64,000 nucleotides of DNA from Undaria pinnatifida (Eukaryota; Sar; Phaeophyceae; Laminariales; Alariaceae): assembly GCA_012845835.1 (NCBI GenBank), contig JABAKD010000012.1, forward strand, positions 4,979,674 through 5,043,673, read 5' to 3'. Shown one piece after another: positions 1 through 10,339 of this stretch (positions are counted from its first letter, which is position 1; each line of letters begins with the position of its first letter). The notes below the pieces were generated by a model. It searched no databases, was not told the DNA's origin, and saw only the letters and a program-made list of their open reading frames with translations. Made by a program: the position numbers and the translations under genes.

Positions 1-640
1 GTACTAAAAAAACGCTGGATCCTGGACGGGTGTCCACTATGAGTTTCACTGTAATATGAGTGCGTGCGAAACGTTTGTTGGCGCACTTGGAATTAATGTT
101 GGATACATTGCGCAGTTTCTTGTAGTCGCGCAATCAGTGCAATGTGTTGTGCATTTTGCCTGGCACTAACACTTGTACGCAATTGATATCACGTCATTAT
201 CTTTCTAGCCATCCATGACGTAGCTTTCATTCATTCCCCCTCCCCCCCCCCCCCCAACGCCCCCTCCTTCCCCACCACCCGCACGATCGCCTAGCACCAC
301 GAGTAGCCTCTGCTGCAATTCACCCCCCCCCTCCCCCCCTGCTGCAACCCCCGCCCCCCCCCCCCCCTCCTTCCCCACCACCCGCACCATCGCCTAGACC
401 TAACACCACGCGTATAGCAAACCCCTACATCTAATCGACCTAAAGATGTTGTTTAAAAAACCCTTTCGCCCCCCCCCCCCCCCCCCCCCGCCCACCCCCT
501 CGAACGCTCCGCCCTCTCCTCACTGGTTGTACGACTTACAGGATAGGATTTATAGTTTCTACACATTTGAGCTGCCCCGCCCGTCCCGCCCCCCCCCCCT
601 CTTGATCAAACCCAGGCCCCCACGTCCTTAAAACTCTGCC
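1..640. other. Intergenic DNA with poly-C tracts
   Basis: I see no gene here. From about 235 to 620 the plus strand carries repeated C homopolymers of 8-19 bases separated by short similar segments, and the open frames across them are only polyproline or polyglycine artefacts. The segments after the C-runs (a short block ending in GTACGACTTACAGGAT, and TTTATAGTTTCTACACA) resemble the reverse complement of the material following the poly-G runs at 14480-14760, so this end looks like an inverted, decayed version of that region. Confidence 0.6.
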
Positions 641-945
641 CTCCCCTCACCGGTTATTCGACTTACAGGATTCACTTGATAAACTGATGCATTTCCTTCC
701 ACAACTGTCAGATTTTGTCCCCCTCAAAACGGGTTTTATAGTTTCCGCGCACAGACTGACTAACATCACCCTGTTGACCCTGATAGCTACATTGTAGTTG
801 CAAGGGGAGTCGCCGACCTGTATCCCTAATGAGGACACACAACCCGTAATACGCGCGATCGGAGTACCACACACAGCTTGCAAAGATGAGTTTCGACAAA
901 ATCTTCGATCTCACAGCTGGAGTGTATCTTTATTTTTGTAATAGA
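640..945 (-). repeat. Dispersed repeat R1, inverted copy
   Basis: This ~300 bp block is the reverse complement of the blocks at 13726-14045 and 14133-14458, and is shared with 37685-37960 and 53725-54000. A recognisable core is GATGAGTTTCGACAAAATC followed by CTCACAGCTGGAGTG. No coding potential is consistent between copies. It is a dispersed noncoding repeat; whether it is a SINE, a MITE or a fragment of something larger cannot be decided from this window. Confidence 0.75.
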
Positions 946-999
946 TGTAGCCTAGTGTTACGGTATTGCCCTTGGAGCCTAACAACGCGTAATACGATC

Positions 1000-1700
1000 T
1001 ATACATACATATATAAAATAATTCTTTTGTTTCAGGGATTCGGTCAGGAGTTTTTTTTCGTCTCGGCCTAAGTATGCGATTCGCGGAACTGGAATTCTCG
1101 GTCAAATAGCTTCGTTCGAGCGCCGGCTTCGGGGGGCGACTCCAACGCCCCTCGCCCTGCCGTGTCCGTTGCGCACATCGACGGGAACGCGGACGGATGC
1201 CGAGCGAGACAAGCGAAAAATTGCAAAAATACCGCATGTCGAGGAGGAATTCCGGAGATTTTAGTTGTATCTTATGTCTGCAGCGCATGGATGGTTCACA
1301 ATATTGGCATCATTTCCAAACATTAGTTGCTTATGTTTGGGATTTTGCGGTGGCATACTCTCGGGTGTTTGTTTTGCTTTTGGCGTCTGCAGGGCTGGAG
1401 CGTTTGTTTGTTTTGCTTGACGTCTGCAGGGCTTGAACGAATGAAACACGTCCTCGGGGGGCGGCTCAAACGCCCCTCGCCCTGCCGTATCCGTTCCGCA
1501 CCTGGCCGGATCGGGTACGTGGGCTGAGCGAGACAAGCGAGAAGTGCGCAAATTTTTGTATTTTGGGCAGTATACGTCCGAGCTATTTCTGGATCTTGGC
1601 ATATAAGCAGAGCTTGAACGAAAACAATATACGGGAAAACACTTATTTCCAAGTTGGCATTATTTCCAAATTGGCCTCTTATTTCGTCTCCACGGCAATT
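1000..1700. repeat. Dispersed repeat P, copy 1
   Basis: The block begins near TTTCAGGGATTCGGTCAGGA and runs through ACGCGGACGGATGCCGAGCG to a tail ending near TTTTGCGGTGGCATACTCTC. Clear copies lie at 40735-41090, 41095-41440, 45570-46215 and 48110-48520, with an inverted one at 35170-35450. A minus-strand frame with a similar Arg/Ser-rich peptide is open in several copies, but its length and ends vary, so I treat it as incidental. It lies just left of the Copia insertion. Confidence 0.75.
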
Positions 1701-1804
1701 TTTTCATAGTCACACCTCGAAGCGTTTGGCCTATTGTCGTACGTCTGCTATGTCGTTGCTTTTCGATATCAGATTTCCCGACTAAATTCCTTTGTTTTAT
1801 TCAA

Positions 1805-2227
1805 TGACAGTGGTGTTCAGGAGACGGAGTAGCAACAACAGCCCCGAGCTGTGTGCTTAGACGAAGTACTGCCCTCTGCAGTATGCCCGATTTAAAAGAA
1901 GATGGTGTTTATGTCTTGAACATTACAGCAGTACCCAATCGAAAACGGAGAGAAGACGGGGGGAGGTGGGTGTAGAGAAGAGTGAGATGGAAAGGGGCAC
2001 AAGCTGCTCCCCACCACGCTCGCCCACGAGCCCCCGTACCTCCCCAAACCACGAATACACTGTCCATCAACTGGCCACAATGTAACAATTCTCACTATGG
2101 CGGATACCCCGCAATGTCCCGTTCGCTATAGCCAACAGACTTTCCAAATATTATTCCTGGGCTACCGTACATCCCGTAATACCCCGAGTACCACACTATA
2201 TTGGTTGATATAAGCTACATTTAACAC
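1805..2227 (-). repeat. 3' LTR of Copia element 1
   Basis: This 423 bp direct repeat pairs with 7619-8047. On the minus strand it opens with TGTTAAATG and ends with CACTGTCA, giving canonical TG...CA ends; the two copies also share a further TTGAATA. The purine-rich primer tract AGAGAGGG abuts its TG end, which fixes that boundary. It differs from its partner by scattered substitutions and a ~6 bp indel. Confidence 0.9.
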
Positions 2228-2235
2228 CCTCTCTA
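2228..2235 (-). other. Polypurine tract of Copia element 1
   Basis: On the minus strand AGAGAGGG sits directly before the TGTTAA start of the 3' LTR, the position where the plus-strand primer of an LTR retrotransposon is expected. Confidence 0.75.
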
Positions 2236-2362
2236 GGTGTATCAACTAACAAGACTAGGCGTTGGCACGGTGGGTATCAGGGAGACGTAGATCGAACCGC
2301 CTACCATTAAAGACTACCTCCAATAATGGGATCCACTAGAAAGACCAGGAGAATATTGAATC

Positions 2363-3094
2363 CTAGCTCCTGCCCAAAAGGAAATCGCGGTGGCCTTCGA
2401 ACCTCTTCCTACCAATAGCTTTCGTCAGGATATCCGCCTGCTGATCTTCCGTTCGAAGATACTGCACTGAGATGTCACCACTGGCAGCCAGCTCCCTGAG
2501 AAAATGGTACCGTACGTCAATGTGCTTACTGTTGGACGAGCTCAAGGGGTTTTTAGCTAAGTATATCGCCCCCTTGTTGTCTTCGTACACGCTGATGCTC
2601 ATCGGCTCCAGACCGGGCATCAGAAATGCCAGTATACCCCTCACATATAGGGCCTCCTTGACCCCATCTGCCATTGCTACGTACTCTGCTTCAGTGGTAG
2701 ATAGGGTGACACACTTCTGTGTCCTAGAGAACCAAGACACTAGCGTACCCCCGCAGCATACAGCTACACCAGAAACGGAACGCTTGTCCTCCGCCTTGTG
2801 GGCGTAGTCCGCGTCTACGTACGTCTCTAAATCAAACTCCATCTGCACCGACTCCAAGTCACTATCCCTCCTGAAAGTTAAGCCTAAATCCGACGTGGCA
2901 TTCAGATACTCGAGTATCTTCTGTGCCGCCTTGTAGTGAATCGGCTTGGGATCATGAGAAAACCGGGCGACTGCCCGAACTGCATTCGCGATATCGGGCC
3001 TCGTCTGGTTCGCGATCCACATCAGCCTCCCCACGATCTCCCGGAACGGGACATCCACCACGGTCTCCTCCTCGCTCACGCGCCTGAGGTCCAA
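2363..3094 (-). pseudogene. Copia pol, RNase H and C-terminal segment
   Basis: This is an open 243-residue segment. It begins in the post-RT connection region (REIVGRLMWIANQTRPDI, the usual copia signature) and runs through RNase H. Visible catalytic blocks are VDADYA, TEAEY, EDNKGA and HIDVRYHF, followed by the copia tail QQADILTK; the stop codon is 128 bp from the 3' LTR. RNase H removes the RNA strand during reverse transcription. This is the best preserved part of the polyprotein, but it lies in a different frame from the RT segment upstream (shift near 3095), so it is a fragment. Confidence 0.9.
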
Positions 3095-4031
3095 GGAAGA
3101 GGTTGCGGGGATGGGCTGGGTTTCGAAACACCAAAGCGATTCAGTACGCTCTGAATGAACTGAGTCTGAGAAATCTCCAAAGTACCTTTCTCCCGATCAC
3201 TCTTGGACTCACTGTCCATGTACCACTCTACCTCCCCGAGATGTTTGGTGGAAAATCTCTGATTGAGGGCACTAACTACCACCTCAGTCACCTGCTCAGT
3301 AGCTGCAATCTTAATGTCGTCCACATGGAAGACCAACATCGCCACAACGTCACCAGCAACCATCAGACGAAATACACAGGGATCCACCTAGCATTGCTCG
3401 AAACCGCACTCCACCAGAGTTGCCGACAACAGCTGATACCACGCTCGACCACTCTGCTTCAGGCCATAAAGGGCCTTGTTGAGGAGAACTACCTTGCCAG
3501 ATACTGATCCACAACCGGGGGGAAGACGAAAGTAGATATCGGTGTCCAACTCCGACTGAATGAATGCCTGATCTACATCTAAGTGCCTCAGGTCCCAGTC
3601 TAGCTTACATGCCATGGCCGCTACCAACCTGTTAGAAGTTGGGGAGGCCATAGGGGCAAACGTTTTGAAGTAGTCTACTCCCTTTACCTGGCTGTACCCC
3701 ATAGCTACCATACGGGCCTTTGCCCTATCAACCAAACCATGCGAATCACCCTTCCACTCGTATAGCCACTTGGCATTTACGATATTGCAACCTCAGGAAT
3801 TTCAGTCACTTCCACAAAGGTTCCGGCCGCCACGAGCCCATCCAACTCCTTCGACATTGCCTCCATCCACACGTCGGAGTACTCCGATGAGCACGCCGCA
3901 GGGTACGAAACAGGCTCCGGCCCCGCTTCCCGGAGGAGACATTTAGGCAACTCGCCCGGCTTACGGGTTACCTCCTGTACCGCCAGTAGCCCATGGATTA
4001 GTTTACCCCCTTCATTGGGCCCAACACACAC
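3076..4031 (-). pseudogene. Copia pol, reverse transcriptase segment
   Basis: Copia RT is spread over three overlapping segments. The N-terminal part (4031-3777) has the DVWMEAMSKELDGL block. The palm (3735-3388) has KARMVAMGYSQVKGVDY, LRHLDVDQAFIQ and LNKALYGLKQSGRAW. The active-site part (3387-3076) contains FHVDDIKIA, with both catalytic aspartates of the xxDD box present. A frameshift separates the first two parts near 3780, and a TAG stop at 3388-3390 interrupts the protein just before VDPCVFRL. A further frameshift near 3095 leads into the RNase H segment. The enzyme family is certain; the gene is dead. Confidence 0.9.
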
Positions 4032-4625
4032 TCACCGGGCTTGACGCATCTTGATTGAGCGCTCGCGTCTGCGCAGTAGTCCGTCCCAGTTGCTCTCCAT
4101 CTCCAGGTCCAACCAGGTGCGATTCAAGTCGGCGCGCCGCAGTCCGCGCCATCGTAGTAACCGGACCATTCTCGTCCGATGATGAAGCCTCATCCGGGTT
4201 TTCCCCGTCGACAGACGATTCACCGCTTACCGACGACAAATAATCACCTGACGTGGCAGTTGTAGCGTTGGGGGCCAGCAGATTAACACCGTCAACAGAA
4301 CCCCGCTCACCTTGACCACCATTGCCCACACTCCCCGCCGGAGAAGCCACTCGAGGTTGATGAGGGATTCCTCTCCCCAGCATCGGCAATCGAGTTGCTG
4401 GGCCAGAATCGAAATCATTCATCTAGCTCTCCCGGCTCAGCCGTTTCTCCCAGCTCCGATGCCCCTCCCTGTTTTGACGTCCCTCCCAGCTCTGGCACCC
4501 CTGCCAGCTCCAGCGATGCCAGTTGCCGCAGTTGCACCGGCGGCACCTCCATGACCGGTGGTGCCTCCCAGGCGACGGCCCTTGTTTCCACCACCTTGTT
4601 CGCCCGCTTCAGCATCCGCAATGAG
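4012..4625 (-). pseudogene. Copia pol, integrase-RT linker, low complexity
   Basis: Two overlapping minus-strand segments (4621-4415 and 4422-4012) are rich in Gly, Glu, Ser, Pro and Asp with no catalytic motif. Copia elements carry such a variable, disordered linker between integrase and RT, and its position matches. The two segments lie in different frames, one more sign of decay. Confidence 0.65.
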
Positions 4626-4759
4626 TCACGAGGGTGGTCGATGCCCGGCCCGAGGTAGAAGCTACTCTCGCACCTGGGGAACGACTTCGACGAACGGTTC
4701 CAGCGACAATATCCCGGACGAAGAAACGGGTGCGGTGATGCGGGTGCTGCCTTAACATG

Positions 4760-5251
4760 TCACATCTCGTACGGCGACTTGCTTCTCGGGTTGGACGTGG
4801 TCGCGGTGCGATTCAAGGCTTCGCACGCCCAGTGTACTGCCTCGGCCCAGAGGGTCTCCGTCGGTGGCAATTCGACGTGAGGGAAGAGGATGGGGGCTTG
4901 GATGCGCGCGACAAGTGCCGCACTCTGGATGATACCCAGAGCTCTCTCGGCAACGCCGTTTAGCTCCGGACTCTTTGCGTTGGTGAATTCCTGTTTTACG
5001 CAATGCTGCCTGCATACGTCCCCAAACTCTCCCCCAAAGAAGTCTCACCCATTGTCAGACCTTACTCTATCTACTTCCGACTGCACACCATCCCCACGCA
5101 CGTCAGCCAAAAACTTCCTGAAGGCGTCAGCAGCATTGGACTTACGCTCGAGAAAGTATGCCCATGCGTACCGGGTAAAGTCGTCCTTCACTATCATGAC
5201 GTATTTCTTACCAAGCAACGAAGGAATACTCTTAGGGCCACTGAGATCCAC
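4760..5251 (-). pseudogene. Copia pol, integrase core
   Basis: An rve-type integrase core, which joins element cDNA to host DNA. The first catalytic Asp is in MDLSGPKS (5251), the second in VRSDNG (near 5050), and the Glu in ELNGVAERALG, giving a visible D, D-35-E arrangement. A TGA follows DNG directly (5045-5047). A second TGA at 4760-4762 replaces the tryptophan usual after SPYEM in this family. Both stops are in the same frame as the domain, so point mutation rather than frameshift broke this part. Confidence 0.87.
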
Positions 5252-5281
5252 GAAAACACTTCCTAGCTTTTTTGTGGCGCG

Positions 5282-6372
5282 TTATTTCGTACTGTTAGCG
5301 ATCGGCTTACGATACCCCTTGGCCATGGAACACCCAGTGCACGGTCTTAACCTACCGAGTAGCTCTACTCCAAGGGATTTTGCAGTCTTTCTCAACAAAA
5401 ACTCGTTTGCATGGCCGTGCAAGCAGTGGAAGATGTTGATGTCTACAGTAGTATCATGCAAGTTAGCGCTGCCGGGGGCTATCACAAGGCGCGCCAGGGG
5501 AATAGTATGGGCAGGTTTCATGGGGTTCTCGTGCAAGAAGGTCACACTACCGCGCCATTCAGTCTCACACGAGTTAGCAATACCGGGGGCTTCAATAGGA
5601 AACCCCAAGAAAATGGGGTGAGCAGGTTGCACGACGTTCTCGATGGGTTCGGGAACCAACAGGGGAAAGGGGATGTAGTCGTCATCGGGATCAATCCTTC
5701 TACCATAGTTACAGTATCCAGATCCATCCCTCCAAAACTTAACACGCCCATCCGCTAGGGTCACGCTCATATCCTTATCGTCAGTTGCGAAACCTACTCC
5801 TCGTGTGTGTGCAGCCATTAAAGAAAAAAGGTTGAACGCCAAGCTAGGTACGTATGCCACTTTGTCTAGCCTTACAGTGACACCTTCTGCCTTGTTCGGG
5901 AAACTACAGTCAGCGACCCGTAACCCTCAACGTCTACCAGGGTGTCATTGCCAATCCTAACCTTGTCGTCGGAAGGCTGCACGTCACGGAGTAAGTCAGC
6001 TGATCTAGTTATGTGAAAGTTCGCTCCACTATCAGCTATCCATTTCTCCTTACCGTCCGTCCCCTGCTCGCGCTCTCCTACCGCATCTCTCTCACCAAGC
6101 ATACCAATCGCCAAACACCCTATAATCTTACCAGAGCCGTTTTGCGACTTCTTCGCGGCAGGGATGACGTGCGCGGTGCAGTTGAACCACCGATGGCCTG
6201 GCTCCAAGCATCGGTGACACTTGTTTCGCATGTCGTCGTACTTCCCCGACTTTCGTACTGCTGCTGTTGTCGTTCTTGGCTGCAACAACATAATCGGAAA
6301 CACCCTTACCAGCTCGGCCACCCTTCCCACTACCTTCCTGCTTACGATTTCGGCGGCCAGGCTTGTTCGCAA
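5282..6372 (-). pseudogene. Copia protease and GAG-pre-integrase segment
   Basis: The 6372-5872 segment carries the gag zinc knuckle KCHRCLEPGHRWFNC (C-x2-C-x4-H-x4-C), which binds RNA. It is followed by the retropepsin-type aspartic protease motif WIADSGANFHI. The next segment (5860-5282, another frame) continues the protease C-terminal half (YVPSLAFNLFS). It then enters the integrase zinc-binding region, with HCLHGHANEFLL and CTGCSMAKGYRKP, whose His and Cys ligands are all visible. A frameshift near 5870 splits the protease. Confidence 0.88.
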
Positions 6373-7571
6373 ATAGGGATTGTCCTACATTTCGAACTTT
6401 GATGCTCGCACCTCTTGACATGATTGTGTGTCTTTGCCTGACTATAGCCTCTATCTCGGCCCGGGTGATGTTATCTCTGTACAATATGGTACGCTGCTCG
6501 AACTTGTAGTCGTCAGTGAGAACTTCTACGGTTTTGAGGTTCACATCCTCTGTACGTAAGTGCACCTCCAGGGATCCCAAAACGCCGACTATCTTGTCTA
6601 CACGCGCGAAAAATCTCATCGGTTGTTCCTTCTTCTCCAATGACCAGATCGTTGAACTGTTCTTTCCACTTATACTTCTCAGCCAGCGTTTTCGGCAAGA
6701 ACCAGTCATTGAGCATACGCCAAGCTACACTAGGAGAATTAGTGTCGAACACCCTGCTCAACAACTCTCGGTCGGTAATATTCTCCGTTATGCAAGTCCA
6801 AGCTAATCGGGACATTTTCACGCTAATTTTCGTAAACCCTTGGTCTAGCAAAAAACGGGAAGTCACAAATGGATCACCTAACATCAAATCAGTCACAGTC
6901 GTAAAGGCTTGCGACTGATTCTACGATACCCCCCCCAAAAAAGCTAGCGATTTTCTTTAACAAACGTTTCGTGACTGCTCGACACGAGGACGGATGATAT
7001 GATATGAACACGAAAACCTCCACATACTTTCTTGTGTGCAACAAAGGACCATCGAACGATGCCGGGGGGGCAAGGGTCGCCGTGTTTCCAGAGATACGGC
7101 CGGGAGCAGGTTTCGAAACCCGGCGATTTCGTTAAAGAAATGTTGGGGGGGGCTACCGTAGAACGACTCTTGCATGCAACCGCTAGTGATTGCATAGCCT
7201 TCAAAACGTCGCTTCCACAGAGGGTAATCCATACCACTACCGTTGAATTTGGGAACAGCCGATTTGATGCTACTGGTCTCCCTAGGTTCATTGGATAGAC
7301 TGCTACCCCCTGAAATGTCTACATCATCACCAATAGTTTGCAGCAGACTATCGGTGGTGACTCTAAATCTACGACAAGAAGCAAACCCTGCCTGCTCACT
7401 AGTCCCAGCACCTTCAACACCTGATGAGGGCTGGTCTCCACCCGTGGGTGCCGCTTGCAGTCCGCCAGTGTTCTCCCGACTCGCCTCGATCGCCGACAGC
7501 CTTTTATCGAAGAGCCTTGCCTGCGAAGCGAGCTGCTCCTTCAAATCTTCTATGGTCTCGTGGTCCCCCAT
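6128..7571 (-). pseudogene. Copia gag segment
   Basis: Gag begins at an ATG at 7571 (MGDHETIEDLKEQLASQ), shortly after the 5' LTR, with a coiled-coil-like N-terminus. Next come the copia gag signature VPKFNGSGMDYPLWKRRFEGY and, after frameshifts, the UBN2-like stretch SVAWRMLNDWF with LAEKYKWKEQFNDL. It is scattered over at least three frames (7571-6957, 6896-6513, 6709-6128). A run of Cs at 6930-6940 and a G-run at 7148 are likely slippage sites. Gag would form the particle shell; this copy is broken. Confidence 0.85.
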
Positions 7572-7618
7572 CTCCGATCAACCACCGTCAAGTTCGAACT
7601 TTTCGTTGAAGTATTCAA

Positions 7619-8047
7619 TGACAGTGATGTTCAGGAGACGGAGTAGCAACAACAGCCCCGGGCTGTGTGCTTGAACGAAGTACTGCCCTCTGCAGTATGC
7701 CCGAGATAAAAGAAGATGGTGTTTATGTCTTGAATATTACAGCAGTACCCAACCGAAAACGGAGAGAAGACGGGGGGAGGTGGGTGTAGAGAAGAGTGAG
7801 ATGGAGGGGGGCACAAGCTGCTCCCCACCACGCTCGCCCACCAGCCATAATCCCCCGTACCTCCCCAAACCACAAATACACTGTCCATCAACTGGCCACA
7901 ATGTAACAATTCTCACTATGGCGGATACCCCGCAATGTCCCGTTCGCTATAGCCAACAGACTTTCCAAATATTATTCCTGGGCTGCCGTAAATCCCGTAA
8001 TACCCCGAGTACCACACTATATTGGTTGATATAAGCTACATTTAACA
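7619..8047 (-). repeat. 5' LTR of Copia element 1
   Basis: This 429 bp partner of 1805-2227 should hold the promoter and polyadenylation signals. It shares TG...CA ends with the other copy. The internal sequence directly after it (minus strand TTGAATACTTCAACG) is where a primer-binding site is expected, but I could not match it to a tRNA 3' end. Confidence 0.9.
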
Positions 8048-9737
8048 TGATCGAGCGTTCGTTGTCTTCGAGGGGGGCGTTCCCTACCCAACGACACCAT
8101 TACACCCAGTGTCCGTGCCGATTCTTCATCCTAGAGAGATACAACTTATATTTATGTGGTCACAGACTGTGAGCCAGAGTAAACCAAACAATCGCAATTG
8201 ATCGAGGTATGTAGCAAGTGAAATGCTAGCGTACCGGGTACGAGAACACAACACACCAGACCAGAGACCAAAACAAAAATAGAAAATAAACGCAACGAAC
8301 GGAGTGGTCGCTTTTAAAAATCGCAGTACGAGAAACAATGGTTTGCCAGTCTTTTTCGTCGCCGCTCCAAGGAGTCGTTCCGTAAATATTGGTCCAATTT
8401 CAAAGATCCATCTTTCAGGACCACATAATAAATTCCCACACTAATTCCATGTATATTTATCCCCACAAACAAAACGTGGGTGCACTTCTAAAGGTAGGCG
8501 TGATTATCAAGGCAGTGGTGTTTCGAACGCTTTGTTGTGTGGTTGCAAGAATTGCGCTGGCTACTGATGGTTGTTGCTGGTCAACCCGTTCAGCACCTCG
8601 ACGTGAACGCGGATGGATGCTGAGCGAGACAAGCGAGAAGCGCGCAAAAAAATGTATTTTGAACGGTACTCTCCAGTTATTCTTCGGATCTTGATGTATG
8701 GAGAGGTTGATAAAATAAAAGTTTGCAAGACATTAATTCCAAACTGGCGTCATATTTTGTCCCAAAACAAATAATATTTTACTGTAAAAAAATTGCCACA
8801 GTACTGCGGTAGGTATCATAGTAGTGCATTTATTTGTTGAATTTCGGTAGGTACACGTACATACATGGATATAGACGTCGCAAGCGGACGCATGATTAAA
8901 ACGAGGAGGAGGTAGTAGTGGTTACGATTACTGTCCCAGAAAAAGCCACACAGCAGCATTGCGAGTAGCTGTGTCCCCGGGGCCTCGAGGGTGGTATTAT
9001 ACAAGTTCGGACAAATCGACATGGTGTTTACTCTTGTGCAAGCAATACAGGTACGTACGAGTAAGACCACACCGACCACATACAGCGATGCTCTGTTACA
9101 CACAATTTGATTTTTGTCTGTGACATATTTTATGGCATGTAGCGAGGATGTACCATACATTTTTGACACAAAAAAACAAGTGGAAAAATAATCGTTCCTT
9201 CTGTTGTTAAGCTGCGCCACGCGAAGGTCGTAGTAAAAGTCGACAGTATCCACGGAAGAAACCAGTGAGTGGCATGCATTCGTCCCGTATCGCATCGTAC
9301 GCGTTTGATGTTTTTTTTTCCCGAGAAGACTCTTTGGAGAATGGCGTGCTTTGCTGTTGCTGTGGTCCCTGACTCCGTTGCTGTAATCGTTTGCCGGTCA
9401 AGTGCAAGCGGTCGTGTTGGTACGTAACTGACAAATAAGTTTGTGTTGCTTCGTACTTGACGTGCTCCTTGCTGCTGATTGCTGATTGATCATCTCTTCT
9501 ACCGGTAGTGTTTTTTTTTCTTGGCACACTTCTACTTTGCAGTTTCTGACACACAAGCCGGGTCACAGGTGTCGTCCTTCCCCCCCCCCCCGGTCATTGC
9601 CTTCATTTTGTTTTTGCGCATATGGTTCGGCACCCACTGATCGTCGATTTTTCATCGAGTGTTGCTAACTCACGCTCTCGCGATTTCCGCAAGTCAATTA
9701 GTGCACAAGGAAAAGGCCCACGAAAATTTATACGAGT

Positions 9738-9910
9738 ACGAACTCGGGGAGATTCGAACTCACGAAATTGACCTATACCAGGCTCGAGGATAACCTGATA
9801 CGCCACCGGGGCAGTGAGTGGTATAGAGCCGATCGCCCCGGTGGTCTAGTGGGGTTACACTATTAATACTATTAATAGCGTTGGTCCTTGAGTTAAATAA
9901 CCACCGCGTT
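9738..9910. repeat. Head-to-head tRNA-like pair, copy A
   Basis: A perfect 10 bp inverted repeat, CCACCGGGGC (9803-9812) and GCCCCGGTGG (9835-9844), marks the 5' ends of two divergent tRNA-sized units. The minus unit (9812 to 9738, 75 nt) ends in a B-box-like GAGTTCGAATCTC. The plus unit begins GCCCCGGTGGTCTAGTGG, an A-box-like sequence. Neither folds into a complete cloverleaf by eye (the acceptor ends do not pair), so these are tRNA-derived sequences, not tRNA genes. Equivalent pairs occur at 43065-43240, 46340-46515 and 47150-47330. Confidence 0.65.
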
Positions 9911-10339
9911 GTGAGTTTTGTTGACTTTATTTATTTGCAGAAATAAACGAGAAGAAAAGGATAACTAACTGCTGAAATCGCCTAGCAGGGTGGGTAGGTA
10001 CAATTCGACGCGAACTGTCGAGGGAAGAAAATGCTGAATTCTTCTCGCGATAAAAATTAGGGCATGTACCGTAGTGGGGATGGGAGAGGGGAGTTAGCTA
10101 TATGACCCCGTGTTTGAGTTATACTACTGGGAAGGCGAGATTAGTGCGAGCTTTACAATGAATGGGATAGGAAAAAGAAAATAAGTCAAGTGTAGTACTG
10201 CTGCTGTAATGATACGATACCCAAGCAAGTCGCACCGATCGACTTGATCTGGACCGACTCCTGTGTATTATGCAATTGGTCCATGTACAACTTGTCTAAT
10301 CACAGGCCAGTATGATATGATAGTCATTGAAATTGCTGA

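Larger units (their letters stand above)
1805..8047 (-). mobile_element. Copia-type (Ty1/copia) LTR retrotransposon, complete but inactive
   Basis: The element is read on the minus strand: 5' LTR (7619-8047), gag, protease, integrase, reverse transcriptase, RNase H, a purine tract AGAGAGGG, then the 3' LTR (1805-2227). Integrase ahead of RT is the Pseudoviridae/copia order. Every expected domain is visible, but the coding region is spread over all three minus frames with several frameshifts and at least three in-frame stops, so it cannot make its own polyprotein. I could not find a matching 5 bp target-site duplication: the left flank reads TTCAA and the right flank TGATC. The shared LTR sequence may extend 7 bp further left (TATTCAA). 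The LTRs differ at roughly ten positions plus one small indel, implying a fairly recent insertion. Confidence 0.93.

Noticed and set aside
911-1288. A conserved Arg/Ser-rich protein in the P repeats
   Set aside because: The frame is open in several P copies, but ends and starts differ and P overlaps no other gene signal. Similarity follows from DNA similarity.
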